From Campylobacter sputorum subsp. sputorum (lineage in GTDB: Bacteria > Campylobacterota > Campylobacteria > Campylobacterales > Campylobacteraceae), in assembly GCF_008245005.1 (NCBI RefSeq), contig NZ_CP043427.1, positions 186,001 to 250,000 on the forward strand: DNA of 64,000 bases. The letters are read 5' to 3'. The notes beneath the pieces are model-generated. The model was not told where the DNA came from. It ran no database searches and worked only from the letters and a program-made list of their open reading frames with translations. Made by a program: the position numbers and the translations under genes. Of this stretch, positions 49,986 through 59,593 are shown piece by piece; positions within the stretch are counted from its first letter, which is position 1; every line of letters starts with the position of its first letter.

Positions 49986-51716
49986 TTGCTTTGGGAAAAA
50001 TTAACGCTTAATGATTTAAAAAGAGTTAATGATGAGATTAATGAGCTAAATAAAATAGATATAACTAACTATAAAAGTATTATCGATAAGAAAATAGAAG
50101 CTATAGTAGAACCAGTATTAATAAATTATAATTTTTTAAAAAAATATGATAAGTGCAATGGGAATATAGCTAAAATTTTAAAACTATTAGATGATTTTAT
50201 AAATTCAGGCGATATCTCTGAGAATATAAAAAACAAAATCCTTGATTGCAAAAGTAATTTACAAGAAATACAAAATAATGGTATAAATTTATTGTATAAT
50301 GAAAATAATTTAAGTCATTTGAGGATATCTATAGTAAATATTATAAGTATACTAAATTTTCAAAAAGAAATAATAGAAAATTATATGTATTCAAGTGATC
50401 AAGAAGATAAAAAGTTATTATACAGTGAGTATTTAAAATCTGAAAATAATATAAATGAAATTTATGAGAATATGCCAAATATTTATTCAAATAATATAAA
50501 AATGCCAAATTTTATTCAAGAACATTTCAAAAATTATATTTATAATATTGTTTATATTATTAAAAAATGGTGTTTTGATAATTTAGCTTTATCTTTTTAT
50601 ATTATGCTATTTATTGGGGCTTTGTTTTGTTGTCCTTATTTTTTTAAAATAGGTTTGATTCCTGATATTTCTATAGATTCTGCAATACCAACTTTATTTT
50701 TTATATCTACTGTTGGCTTATTGATTGGTACGCTTATATATGTAGGTTTTGTATTTCAGAATCAATTGTCTTTTAATATTTTGATTAATATAGATAATAA
50801 AAAAATAAATAATATTATTAAGTTTTTAGTTTCAATTTCTTGGGTTATATTTTTTGCGATAATAATGACCCCATTTGCACCTGATTTTTATTTTATACAG
50901 TCTATTTCTGAATACATACTTAATAATTTCAATATTATATTAATAGTATATGTTGTAATATTATTAATTTTTTGCTTAGTATTTTTTATATCCAAGTCAA
51001 CAAATAAATTTCCTAATATAATTTTGTATTTTATTATTACGGTTTATTTTGATTTTTTTATACTATATGCTGTTTATTTAAATTATAACAATATAAATTT
51101 ATCTTTTCTTGTCATTTCAATGTTTATATTATTTTTATTAAAAATAATTAATTTATCAAAAGAACCTTTAAATAAATTAATTATTTCATTATCTAGTATT
51201 TTCATTTTTTTTACAATATGTCTAATAAGTCCTAATTTTGTTAGAGGAGTAAAATTAGCAAATTATAAGGATGATTTTACAATAAAAAAAGAATTTGTTC
51301 CAAAACCTATCTTAAATTTACCTAATTGCTTTTATAGTTATAATGAAGCTTGCACATATAATCTTACTAATGAAGAAGATAAAATTACTATAAAAAATCT
51401 TTTAGTAAGAGTAAAATCAGACGGTAGATATTATTTTCGTGCAAATATGAATTTAAAAGATGATTTTAATTTAACAAAAAGTATTTTAAAAACAGATAAA
51501 GATGAAGATGAAAAAAGTATAGACATAAAAAAGAGAACGTCTAAAATTTTGAAAATAGATGAGAATACTACAAAAAATACTTATTTTATATACAATAGCG
51601 ACTCAAATGTAACCGAAGTTAAAAATTATCATAAACTATTTTTAAATTTTACAAAAGATAAGAATATTGGTCTATATTATGATTTTCATGTGCATGAAAA
51701 AAATATTGTAAATTAA
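49986..51716 (+). CDS. Unrecognised 576-aa multipass membrane protein
   Basis: I recognise no family. Residues 1-190 are soluble, charged and probably helical (coiled-coil-like, with repeated N/K/E/I). Roughly 195-420 hold about six transmembrane helices. The last 150 residues are soluble again, with LNLPNCFYSYNEACTYNL (two cysteines) and two glycosylation sequons, DENTT and DSNVT, near residue 540, which suggest that this domain faces the periplasm. TTG start with AAAGGA upstream. Codon use is even more AT-biased than its neighbours, and it sits between conserved genes, so acquisition is likely. Two small membrane-protein genes follow. Confidence 0.7.
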   Translation: MLWEKLTLNDLKRVNDEINELNKIDITNYKSIIDKKIEAIVEPVLINYNFLKKYDKCNGNIAKILKLLDDFINSGDISENIKNKILDCKSNLQEIQNNGINLLYNENNLSHLRISIVNIISILNFQKEIIENYMYSSDQEDKKLLYSEYLKSENNINEIYENMPNIYSNNIKMPNFIQEHFKNYIYNIVYIIKKWCFDNLALSFYIMLFIGALFCCPYFFKIGLIPDISIDSAIPTLFFISTVGLLIGTLIYVGFVFQNQLSFNILINIDNKKINNIIKFLVSISWVIFFAIIMTPFAPDFYFIQSISEYILNNFNIILIVYVVILLIFCLVFFISKSTNKFPNIILYFIITVYFDFFILYAVYLNYNNINLSFLVISMFILFLLKIINLSKEPLNKLIISLSSIFIFFTICLISPNFVRGVKLANYKDDFTIKKEFVPKPILNLPNCFYSYNEACTYNLTNEEDKITIKNLLVRVKSDGRYYFRANMNLKDDFNLTKSILKTDKDEDEKSIDIKKRTSKILKIDENTTKNTYFIYNSDSNVTEVKNYHKLFLNFTKDKNIGLYYDFHVHEKNIVN

Positions 51717-51767
51717 AATATATAATTTGGCTATTTATAATTTTTATCTTAAAAAGAAAGGTGACAA

Positions 51768-51917
51768 ATGGAAGCAGCAGGAATAGGCGGATTTTCACTA
51801 GGAACAGTTATAGCAGTTGCACTATCATGGTCTGCAAACAAGAGCATACTTTGGGCTATAGTGCATGGGTTTTTTAGTTGGTTTTATGTGATTTACTATT
51901 TTATAGTAAAAAAATAG
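51768..51917 (+). CDS. 49-aa membrane protein, first of a tandem pair
   Basis: Starts MEAAGIGGFSLGTVIAVALSW and ends YVIYYFIVKK. Two hydrophobic stretches (about 5-20 and 24-45), tryptophan- and tyrosine-rich. AAAGG lies 6 bases before the ATG. Its neighbour at 51944 encodes a protein with about 80% identity, and many of the base differences between them are synonymous, evidence that both are translated and selected. Function unknown. Confidence 0.8.
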   Translation: MEAAGIGGFSLGTVIAVALSWSANKSILWAIVHGFFSWFYVIYYFIVKK

Positions 51918-51943
51918 ATAAAAATATTTTCAAAGGATTTGTT

Positions 51944-52093
51944 ATGGGAAGATCATTAGGAATAGGCGGATTTTCACTAGGAACGGTTATAGCGGTCGCT
52001 CTTTCATGGTCGGCAAATCATAGTATATTGTGGGCTATAATACACGGATTTTTAAGTTGGTTTTATGTTGTTTATTACATACTTTTAAAATAA
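51944..52093 (+). CDS. 49-aa membrane protein, second of a tandem pair
   Basis: Starts MGRSLGIGGFSLGTVIAVAL and ends YVVYYILLK. Ribosome site AAAGGA 6 bases before the ATG; a longer frame back to 51878 is unlikely. Same layout as the first copy, 26 bases away, so a recent but not very recent duplication. The shared core is GIGGFSLGTVIAVALSWSAN followed by SILWAI and HGF-SWFYV. A hairpin terminator follows. Confidence 0.8.
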   Translation: MGRSLGIGGFSLGTVIAVALSWSANHSILWAIIHGFLSWFYVVYYILLK

Positions 52094-52100
52094 TTTTATA

Positions 52101-52133
52101 AAAGCATATATCTTAAAAAAAGATGTATGCTTT
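52101..52133. terminator. Terminator after the 49-aa pair
   Basis: A 14-base stem (52101-52114 with 52120-52133) with one G-T pair and a 5-base A loop, between the small gene and the convergent antiporter gene. Confidence 0.75.
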
Positions 52134-52139
52134 CTTGTT

Positions 52140-53432
52140 TTATATAATCATAGAAAAAATAAGAGCAAAAATTATCATAGGTATGTTAAAAAATACAAAT
52201 GTAGGAACGCACGTATCGTATATGTGATCGTGTTGCCCGTCTGCGTTTAATCCAGATGTTGGTCCAAGTGTGCTATCACTAGCAGGACTTCCAGCATCAC
52301 CAATAGCAGCAGCAATGCCTATAAGAAGTATTGTTGCACTTACGCTAAAGCCCAAATTTATGCATAAAGGCACATAAATTGCCGCTATTATAGGGATTGT
52401 TCCAAAGCTTGTGCCAATACCCATTGTAACAAGAAGTCCAATAAGAAGCATAAGCAAAGCCCCGCCAAATTTACCGCCAGATAAAGCACTTGCTACGCTT
52501 ATAAGTTCATTTATGCCGCCACTTTCTCTAAGTACTGCACCAAATCCAGCAGCAACTAGCATTATAAAAGCTATATAAGCCATCATAGACATACCATTAT
52601 CCATAACTTCTTGAACTTTATTGTAGTCAATTCCGCCAAAAACTATCATAAATAAAAGTCCAAGAAGTCCGCCAAGTGGTATAGAACTTGTATAAATTTG
52701 AATACCAAAAGTTACAGCTGCTCCTATTAAAACAACCCACTCTTTTTTGCCCATATGTAAGCTAAAAGTTTCATCCATGGATTTTTCTAAATTTACATAT
52801 TGTCTTGATTTTCTATAAAACAAAACCGCACATATTAATCCGCAAAACATTGCAGCTCCACCTATCCACATAACGCTTTGTATATCTGCTATGCTTACTA
52901 TTACCGAGTTATTTGCAAGTTCTTTTTTTAATATATTGTAAAATAAAAGTCCAAAACCAACTCCAAGGCTTACATATGGTGCTTGAAGACCAAAGGTTAA
53001 AGCACAAGCAACAGCTCTTCTATCTATTTTTAGTTTATTCATAATGTTTAGTAATGGCGGTATCAATACAGGAATAAATGCAATATGCACAGGTATTAGA
53101 TTTTGCGAAAAACAAGCTATGAAAGCTATGGTTAAAACAAATATAATTTTTTTGCTACTTAAAATAGAGCTAATTTTGTGGATTAAAATTGCTGTCAAAT
53201 TTGTGCCAGAAATCGCAGCAGCAACTGCACCAAGAAGTATATAACTAAGTGCGGTTTCTAAATTTCCTTGCATGCCATTTATCAAAATTTCCATGGTATG
53301 TATAAGATTAAATCCGCTCATTATACCAGCTACTATACCAGAGAGTAAAATTGCTAAAAGTATGTTAAATCTAAATAGACACAAGATATACATAAGACAA
53401 ACACTTATCAAAACAGGATTTGTTAAAAGCAT
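52140..53432 (-). CDS. NhaC/YuiF-type Na+/H+ antiporter family protein
   Basis: 430 aa with about 11 hydrophobic segments. LLGAVAAAISGTNLTAILIHKI and the C-terminal GIAAAIGDAGSPASDSTLGPTSGLNADGQHDHIYDTCVPTF fit the Na+/H+ antiporter (YuiF) branch of the ion-transporter superfamily; the D/S/H-rich end of this motif is typical. Actual substrate could be an amino acid or organic acid. AAGGGAAA precedes the ATG; divergent from recA. Confidence 0.85.
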   Translation of the reverse strand: MLLTNPVLISVCLMYILCLFRFNILLAILLSGIVAGIMSGFNLIHTMEILINGMQGNLETALSYILLGAVAAAISGTNLTAILIHKISSILSSKKIIFVLTIAFIACFSQNLIPVHIAFIPVLIPPLLNIMNKLKIDRRAVACALTFGLQAPYVSLGVGFGLLFYNILKKELANNSVIVSIADIQSVMWIGGAAMFCGLICAVLFYRKSRQYVNLEKSMDETFSLHMGKKEWVVLIGAAVTFGIQIYTSSIPLGGLLGLLFMIVFGGIDYNKVQEVMDNGMSMMAYIAFIMLVAAGFGAVLRESGGINELISVASALSGGKFGGALLMLLIGLLVTMGIGTSFGTIPIIAAIYVPLCINLGFSVSATILLIGIAAAIGDAGSPASDSTLGPTSGLNADGQHDHIYDTCVPTFVFFNIPMIIFALIFSMII

Positions 53433-53570
53433 AAATTTCCCTTATTTTTAAATAAAAATTAGATTATACTAAAATATATTTTAAATGTTTATATAAATTT
53501 ATTTTTTATCAAAGTTAATTTTTAAATCATTTTAGATAGAATAATAGAAAATTTTGAAGGTGTAATAATA

Positions 53571-54608
53571 ATGGATGAAAACAGGAAAAAAACTCTTGAT
53601 GTAGCCTTAAAACAGATTGATAAAGCCTTTGGTAAAGGCACTATTATCAGACTTGGCGATAAACAAGTAGAGCCAATTGATTCTATTTCTACTGGATCTA
53701 TTGGTCTTGATATAGCTCTTGGAATTGGTGGAATTCCAAAAGGTAGAATTATAGAAATTTATGGACCAGAAAGTTCTGGTAAAACCACACTCGCCTTACA
53801 TATAATAGCCGAATCTCAAAAAAATGGCGGAATTTGTGCTTTTGTAGATGCAGAGCACGCACTTGATGTAAAATATGCTCATAATCTTGGTGTAGATACA
53901 GATAATCTTTTTGTATCTCAGCCAGACTTTGGCGAACAAGCTCTTGACATAGTTGAAACTCTTTCAAGAAGTGGTGCGGTTGATCTTATAGTTGTTGACT
54001 CAGTTGCAGCCTTAACTCCAAAAACCGAGATAGATGGCGATATGGGTGATTCACATGTTGGTTTGCAAGCAAGACTTATGTCTCAAGCTTTAAGAAAATT
54101 AACAGGTGTCGTTCATAAAATGAATACAACTATCATATTTATAAACCAAATTCGTATGAAAATAGGTGCTATGGCTTATGGTAATCCTGAAACAACAACT
54201 GGTGGAAATGCACTTAAATTTTATGCATCGGTTCGTCTTGATGTCAGAAAAATTGCTACTTTAAAGCAAAATGATCAACCAATAGGCAATAGAACTAGGA
54301 TTAAAGTAGTTAAAAACAAGGTCGCACCTCCTTTTAAAACGGCTGAATTTGATGTAATGTATGGAGAGGGGATTAGCAAAGAAGGCGAGATAATAGACTA
54401 TGGCGTAAAGCTTGATATTATCGATAAAAGCGGTGCTTGGTTCAGTTATCAAGACACAAAACTTGGTCAAGGTAGAGAAAACTCAAAAGCTTATTTAAAA
54501 GAGCATTCAGAAGTTGCTACTGAGATAATTGATAAATTAAAAAGTTCTATTGGTGGATTATTGTCCGGTTATGATGAAGATGAAAAAAATATTGATGGAG
54601 ATGAATGA
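53571..54608 (+). CDS. recA: Recombinase RecA
   Basis: 345 aa. Walker [10 protein letters not shown] near residue 64, [13 protein letters not shown] as Walker B, and the DNA loops [20 protein letters not shown] and [29 protein letters not shown] are intact. No LexA-type box was seen in the short upstream region, as expected for Campylobacter, which lacks a classical SOS system. The stop overlaps eno by 4 bases. Confidence 0.98.
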   Translation: MDENRKKTLDVALKQIDKAFGKGTIIRLGDKQVEPIDSISTGSIGLDIALGIGGIPKGRIIEIYGPESSGKTTLALHIIAESQKNGGICAFVDAEHALDVKYAHNLGVDTDNLFVSQPDFGEQALDIVETLSRSGAVDLIVVDSVAALTPKTEIDGDMGDSHVGLQARLMSQALRKLTGVVHKMNTTIIFINQIRMKIGAMAYGNPETTTGGNALKFYASVRLDVRKIATLKQNDQPIGNRTRIKVVKNKVAPPFKTAEFDVMYGEGISKEGEIIDYGVKLDIIDKSGAWFSYQDTKLGQGRENSKAYLKEHSEVATEIIDKLKSSIGGLLSGYDEDEKNIDGDE

Positions 54609-55858
54609 TGCCTATAATTACAAACATAAAAGCAACTGAAGTTCTTGATAGCAGAGGAAATCCAACTGTAAAAGCAACTGTTTATTTAGATAATGGTGTT
54701 ATAGAAAGTGCTATTGTGCCAAGTGGTGCAAGTACCGGAAAAAGAGAAGCTTTAGAGCTAAGAGATAAAGATCATAGGTATTGTGGTAAAGGCGTTTTAA
54801 AAGCTGTTCAAAATGTAAATGAGATTATATTAAATGCAGTTGTTGGTAAAAGTGTTTTTGAACAAAAAAATATAGATATGATTATGCAAAACTTAGACGC
54901 AACTCCAAATTATTCAAATTTAGGAGCAAATGCGGTTTTGGGCGTATCTATGGCTGTAGCAAGAGCAGCTGCAAGAGCACTCAATGTGCCTCTTTTTAGA
55001 TATATAGGCGGTATTAATGCTAGCATACTTCCAGTTCCTATGTTTAATATCATAAATGGCGGAGAGCATGCTAACAATAGTTTTGATTTTCAAGAATTTA
55101 TGATAATGCCGTATGGATTTGATAAATTTAGCGATGCACTAAGAGCTAGTGTTGAAATTTATCATAACTTAAAAAAGATTTTAGATGAAGCTGGTCATAG
55201 CACCGCAGTTGGCGATGAGGGCGGTTTTGCTCCAAATTTAGAAAACAATGAAGCTCCTATAAAAATTATTTTACAAGCTATAGAAAAAAGCGGATACAAA
55301 GCAGGAAGTGATATAAAATTAGCCTTAGATGTGGCATCAAGCGAGTTTTATAAAGATGGATCCTATGTTATGGAAGGCAAAGAGTTTAGCAGTGATGATA
55401 TGATAAATTATTATGAAAGTTTGTGTGAGAAATATCCAATTTGTTCTATAGAAGATGGGCTAAGTGAAGATGATTGGGATGGATGGAAAAAACTTACTCA
55501 AAGATTAGGTTCTAAAGTGCAATTAGTTGGAGATGATCTTTTTGTAACAAATGAGAAAATTTTAAGAGATGGTATTACAAGAGGTGTTGGAAATGCTATC
55601 TTAATAAAACCAAATCAAATTGGAACCGTATCTCAAACAATGCAAACAGTTAGGCTTGCTAAAAGAAATGGCTATAAAACCATAATGAGCCATAGAAGTG
55701 GCGAAAGCGAGGATAGCTTTATAGCTGATTTTGCAGTTGGATTAAACACCGGACAAATCAAAACAGGTGCAACATCTAGAAGCGAAAGAAATGCAAAATA
55801 TAATAGGCTTTTAGAGATAGAAAACAAAACAGATGAATTCTTAGGAAATAGTATTTGA
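54605..55858 (+). CDS. eno: Enolase
   Basis: 417 aa. Dehydrates 2-phosphoglycerate in glycolysis/gluconeogenesis. The loop [16 protein letters not shown], catalytic [17 protein letters not shown] region, [26 protein letters not shown] and [18 protein letters not shown] are all present. Overlaps recA and the next gene by 4 bases each, an order shared with C. jejuni. Confidence 0.97.
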   Translation: MMPIITNIKATEVLDSRGNPTVKATVYLDNGVIESAIVPSGASTGKREALELRDKDHRYCGKGVLKAVQNVNEIILNAVVGKSVFEQKNIDMIMQNLDATPNYSNLGANAVLGVSMAVARAAARALNVPLFRYIGGINASILPVPMFNIINGGEHANNSFDFQEFMIMPYGFDKFSDALRASVEIYHNLKKILDEAGHSTAVGDEGGFAPNLENNEAPIKIILQAIEKSGYKAGSDIKLALDVASSEFYKDGSYVMEGKEFSSDDMINYYESLCEKYPICSIEDGLSEDDWDGWKKLTQRLGSKVQLVGDDLFVTNEKILRDGITRGVGNAILIKPNQIGTVSQTMQTVRLAKRNGYKTIMSHRSGESEDSFIADFAVGLNTGQIKTGATSRSERNAKYNRLLEIENKTDEFLGNSI

Positions 55859-56127
55859 GTGAAATTCTTGATAACTATAACCCAAAAGAGTCGGTTGTAG
55901 TACATTTTGTAAGAAAACTTTTTAAGTATATTTTGGTTATTGTTATAGTAGTTGGACTTGGAGTTTATGTTGGAAATATGTTTTTTGGAAAAAGATCTTT
56001 AGAAACACTTATTTTTATACAAAATAAACAAGAGTCTTTGAAAAAAGAGTTAGAGCATCTTAAACAAGAAAATGCTTTGCTTCAAAAAGAGTATTTTGAA
56101 CTTATTGGCTTAGAGCCTAATAATTAA
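55855..56127 (+). CDS. FtsB/DivIC-like septum protein
   Basis: 90 aa bitopic protein: short cytoplasmic start, one helix at about 24-44 ([21 protein letters not shown]), then a coiled coil ([29 protein letters not shown]), the layout of FtsB/DivIC, which bridges divisome proteins. TTG start overlapping the eno stop (TTGA). Assignment is by layout and neighbours, not by a sharp motif. Confidence 0.75.
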   Translation: MSEILDNYNPKESVVVHFVRKLFKYILVIVIVVGLGVYVGNMFFGKRSLETLIFIQNKQESLKKELEHLKQENALLQKEYFELIGLEPNN

Positions 56128-56139
56128 GTAGGGTTATAA

Positions 56140-56889
56140 ATGAGGAAGATTTTATTAATTTGTGTGTTTATCGTTTGTATTATTTATGCTAGGGAAAATC
56201 CGTTTTTGCCTATCGATGAGGCAAATTCCAGCTTAGTAACTACTAATGTAAATTTAAATGCAAAACCATTTGATAGAAAAATTTTTAATCTACCCAATGA
56301 TGCAAGAGAGATAGATCGCGTGGTTATTTATTATAAAAGTGTTGATGGTAGCATTAAAGAAAAAACAGTAGATATAAACTCATCTATAAACTGGAAAGAT
56401 GGTTTGTCTTTAAGTGTTGTTAAAGCCCCAGAACCATCTACAACACCAGTTTTAGATATATCTGTAACAAAAAGTTCTAATAGCGGTAAAAAGATGGATG
56501 AGCAAATAATAAGCGATAGTATAAAAACTGAAATTTTAAATGAGAGAAATATCTCAAATTCTATCATTCCAAATATCGTAGTTCCACTAAAAACTATCAC
56601 TTTTAAGAATTTAATAAGATTTGATGTTCATACAAAGAGCATAAAATTTGTAACAAATGACACTTTAATAAATGATTTTAAAGTCGATGGTCAAAACAAA
56701 ATAGCTATAGATTTTTCAAGAAAAAAAGCTAATTTTAAAACAAAGGTTTTAGACATTAGTTGCGGAATTTTCAAAAATGCAACTTTTGGAGCACATGGTA
56801 AATTTTATAGAGTTGTTATATCTTTAGATAAGAATTATAAATACGAGTTGTTAAAAGATGGAGATAATTATATACTAAAAGCAAAATAA
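56140..56889 (+). CDS. cgpA: AMIN-domain periplasmic protein (CgpA-like)
   Basis: 249 aa. Signal peptide 1-18, a variable stretch, then an AMIN domain from about 160 (VVPLKTITFKNLIRFDVHTKSIKF... ending YKYELLKDGDNYILKAK), a peptidoglycan-binding type fold. Three sequons of the D/E-X-N-X-S form are visible: EANSS (N29), DINSS (N80) and ERNIS (N137). The C. jejuni gene two places after eno encodes the glycoprotein CgpA, so orthology is likely. AGTAGGGT before the ATG. Confidence 0.8.
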   Translation: MRKILLICVFIVCIIYARENPFLPIDEANSSLVTTNVNLNAKPFDRKIFNLPNDAREIDRVVIYYKSVDGSIKEKTVDINSSINWKDGLSLSVVKAPEPSTTPVLDISVTKSSNSGKKMDEQIISDSIKTEILNERNISNSIIPNIVVPLKTITFKNLIRFDVHTKSIKFVTNDTLINDFKVDGQNKIAIDFSRKKANFKTKVLDISCGIFKNATFGAHGKFYRVVISLDKNYKYELLKDGDNYILKAK

Positions 56890-56910
56890 GCCAAAATGGC
56901 TTATTTTTTT
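56885..56910. terminator. Terminator after cgpA
   Basis: Stem AATAAGCCA/TGGCTTATT, 3-base loop, then a run of T. It starts inside the cgpA stop and overlaps the end of the convergent cytochrome reading frame. Confidence 0.9.
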
Positions 56911-57217
56911 AGTGTTTGTATATATTTTGCAACGCTTTGTATCTCTTCTTTTGTTAGTTTTTGTGCTTCCACTTTCATAACAATTTTTAACTCTCCGCCA
57001 TAGCTTCCATCTAAATATCCATTAAGAGCTTGTGATATCTGCTCTTCGTTCATTAAATTTATAGCAGCACTTTTACCAAGAGCTGGACTATCTCCATTTA
57101 TACCATGGCAGTTTGCACAAGTTTTATAAATTTTTTAGCATCTTGTTCTGATTGATCTGTTTGTGTCGCACTTAATGAAATTATGGATAAAATAAGACAA
57201 ATAAAGAATTTTTTCAT
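56901..57217 (-). pseudogene. Class I c-type cytochrome (c553-like), one frameshift
   Basis: ATG at 57217 opens a signal peptide (MKKFFICLILSIISLSA). The frame breaks at a run of six T (plus strand, 57131-57136); with one more base it reads AKKIYKTCANCHGINGDSPALGKS, giving the haem motif CANCH, and goes on to MNEEQISQALNGYLDGSYGG...VMKVEAQKLTKEEIQSVAKYIQTLKK and stop. The interval is 317 bases, exactly one short of 106 codons. A repaired protein would be a 105-aa periplasmic electron carrier with a plausible methionine ligand. Error, decay or slippage switch cannot be separated here. Confidence 0.85.
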
Positions 57218-57219
57218 AA

Positions 57220-57837
57220 TTATACCTCGTAATATTTTTTTAAACTTTGTATAATAAAATCGGCATTTCTTAAACCATTTGATCTATGAGAAATTTTTAA
57301 TTTTGTTTTCTCATCAAGTTCGCCTATGGTTTTGTCAAATCCATTTGCGATAAACATGAAATCATATCCAAAGCCATTTTCTCCGCGTTCTTCATTTATG
57401 ATCTTACCATACATCCATCCATGAGTTGTGTAACTACCAAATTTACAGGCTATTGCTATACAGGCTGTATAATGTGCTGGTGTTGCATTTAAGCTTAATT
57501 CATTTAGCTTTGATATAAGTTTTTGTCTATTTTTGATATCTGTTGCATTTTCTCCGCTATATCTTGCTGAGTAAATTCCTGGCTCACCGTTTAATATATC
57601 CACGCAAATGCCGCTATCATCGCTTAAAACTATAAATTCATCTTTTTGCTGATTGCTAAGTTTATCAAAAACGGCATTTGCTTTTATAAGAGCATTTTTT
57701 GCGAAACTATCGCCATTTTCTATTATTTCAAATGGTTTTATTATCTCATCTAGTGCGTAAATTTCATAATTTTTATAAAAATCTTTTATCTCTTTTACTT
57801 TGTTTTTATTGCCAGTTGCGACTATTATTTTCAACAT
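57220..57837 (-). CDS. rdgB: Non-canonical purine NTP pyrophosphatase (RdgB/HAM1)
   Basis: 205 aa. Hydrolyses ITP, dITP and XTP to keep them out of DNA. IIVATGNKNKVKEIKDF at the start, FIVLSDDSGICVDILNGEPGIYSARYSG in the middle and GFGYDFMF, ISHRSNGLRN near the end are family-diagnostic. Start at 57837 (TAATG overlap with aroC); a longer frame to 57957 lies inside aroC and is not needed. Confidence 0.95.
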   Translation of the reverse strand: MLKIIVATGNKNKVKEIKDFYKNYEIYALDEIIKPFEIIENGDSFAKNALIKANAVFDKLSNQQKDEFIVLSDDSGICVDILNGEPGIYSARYSGENATDIKNRQKLISKLNELSLNATPAHYTACIAIACKFGSYTTHGWMYGKIINEERGENGFGYDFMFIANGFDKTIGELDEKTKLKISHRSNGLRNADFIIQSLKKYYEV

Positions 57838-58916
57838 TAATCCTTGTAAATTTTCTTTAAATTTTCTAAATTTGCACTTGCATTTAGAAGTAGCATATCT
57901 GCACATACTAGTCTTGCCATTGCTGTTGCTACGACACTTCCACGAATTGCTATACAAGGATCATGTCTGCCTTTTAGTTCGCAAATGCACTCTTTTAAAT
58001 TTATATCTATTGTTGGTTCTTGTAAAAATATTGATGGAGTTGGCTTAAAGTGAGTTTTTATGATTATTTCATTGCCATTTGTAATTCCACCAAGTATGCC
58101 GCCACTATGGTTAGTTAAAAAGCCATTTTTATCCATAAAATCATTGTTTTCAAAGCCATTACTTTTAGCTGAGTTTATACCATTTCCTATCTCAACGCCC
58201 TTTACCCCATTTATACCCATCATAGCTTCTGCTAATTTAGCATCAAATTTAGCATACAATACCTCGCCAAGTCCAGCCATAGCCCCAGTTATTTTGGTTA
58301 TAACGCTTCCACCTACACTGTTGTGAGAGTTTTTTGCATTTATTATCTCTTGTTTAAATTTATCTTCAAACTCTTTTGAACAAGCATAAATTTCGGAATT
58401 TTGTGCGTATTTAAAATCTATATTTTCAAATTTTGATGATATATTCCCTACACTATAAACTGCACTTTGAACATTTATATCAAAATTTGATAGCAAAAGT
58501 TGTGATATAGCCCCGCCACACACTCTTATTGCACTTTCTCTTGCACTACTTCTCCCGCCACCTCTATAATCTCTTGTACCAAATTTCATAAAATATGTAT
58601 AATCAGCGTGTCCTGGGCGAAAGATATCTTTTATGTTCTCATAATGGGATGATTTTTGATTTTCATTGTGTATTATAAAGCCAATTGGACAGCCGGTGCT
58701 TAATCCGTCAAAAACACCACTTAAAATTTGCACCTTATCGCTTTCTTTTCTTGAAGTTGCAAATTTACCCCCAGGTTTTCTTTTATCAAGTTCATTTTGT
58801 ATAAAGCTCTCATCTATCTTTACATTTGATGGCAAACCATCTAGCATACCCCCGATTGCCACGCCGTGACTTTCTCCAAAAGTGCTAAGCCTAAGCCTTG
58901 TGCCAAAAGTATTCAT
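57837..58916 (-). CDS. aroC: Chorismate synthase
   Basis: 359 aa, last shikimate step, FMN-dependent. GESHGVAIGGMLDGLP near the start, RPGHADYTYFMKFGTRDYRGGGRSSARES around 110 and RHDPCIAIRG near the end are the three signatures. Overlaps rnc by 4 and rdgB by 1 base. Together with aroB at 32.7 kb it supplies chorismate for aromatic amino acids and the MqnA route. Confidence 0.97.
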   Translation of the reverse strand: MNTFGTRLRLSTFGESHGVAIGGMLDGLPSNVKIDESFIQNELDKRKPGGKFATSRKESDKVQILSGVFDGLSTGCPIGFIIHNENQKSSHYENIKDIFRPGHADYTYFMKFGTRDYRGGGRSSARESAIRVCGGAISQLLLSNFDINVQSAVYSVGNISSKFENIDFKYAQNSEIYACSKEFEDKFKQEIINAKNSHNSVGGSVITKITGAMAGLGEVLYAKFDAKLAEAMMGINGVKGVEIGNGINSAKSNGFENNDFMDKNGFLTNHSGGILGGITNGNEIIIKTHFKPTPSIFLQEPTIDINLKECICELKGRHDPCIAIRGSVVATAMARLVCADMLLLNASANLENLKKIYKD

Positions 58917-59590
58917 TTCTTTCCTTTTGATAGAATTTCTATGGCAAGTTTAGCTGCATTTTGTTCGGCTTCTTTTTTGCTTGTACCGCTAGCGCTGGAT
59001 ATTTCTTTGTTATCAAGCATTAAAGCCATTGTAAATTCTTTTTTATGATCCGGTCCTTTTGAAGATATTAAAACATATTGCGGTGTTTTGCCATAAGTTG
59101 CTTGAGTAATTTCTTGAAGCCTTGTTTTATAATCTTTGCTGATAGTTTTTAAATTTATATTTTCATACTCTTTTTTTAGTAAATTTATGGCTACTTCTTT
59201 TGCTTTTTCTATGCCGCTTTCTATGTAAATAGCCCCCATTATCGCTTCAAATGCGTCTGATAATAAAGATGGCTTTTGTCTTCCTTTATTGTTTTCTTCT
59301 GCACTTGATAATATGATATGATTTTGCAAATCTATCAAAGAAGCAAGTGCTGCAAAGCTTTTTTCATTTACTAAAGCCGCCCTTAGTTTTGATAAATCTC
59401 CTTCATTCATATCTTTAAATTTATTACAAAGATACTCAGCTACTATTAGATCCATAACAGCATCGCCTAAAAACTCAAGCCTTTCATTGCTATGCTTTTT
59501 TTTGCAACTTTTGTGTGTTAATGCATTTATGAGTAGAGCTTCATTTTTAAATTTATAACCAAGTAAGTTTTGAATTTTGTCTAATTTCAT
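58913..59590 (-). CDS. rnc: Ribonuclease III
   Basis: 225 aa. Cuts double-stranded RNA in rRNA and mRNA processing. The signature NERLEFLGDAVMDL (about 35-48) carries the catalytic acidic residues, with the second set in LLSDAFEAIMGAIYIESG. The dsRNA-binding domain fills the last 70 residues, ending ASGTSKKEAEQNAAKLAIEIL. Ends 3 bases after rnhA in the same direction. Confidence 0.96.
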   Translation of the reverse strand: MKLDKIQNLLGYKFKNEALLINALTHKSCKKKHSNERLEFLGDAVMDLIVAEYLCNKFKDMNEGDLSKLRAALVNEKSFAALASLIDLQNHIILSSAEENNKGRQKPSLLSDAFEAIMGAIYIESGIEKAKEVAINLLKKEYENINLKTISKDYKTRLQEITQATYGKTPQYVLISSKGPDHKKEFTMALMLDNKEISSASGTSKKEAEQNAAKLAIEILSKGKK

Positions 59591-59593
59591 AAT

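Noticed and set aside
57838-57957. 40-residue N-terminal extension of rdgB
   Set aside because: It lies inside aroC, is Cys/Ser/Lys-rich, and the family starts at MLKIIVATGN with a TAATG junction.
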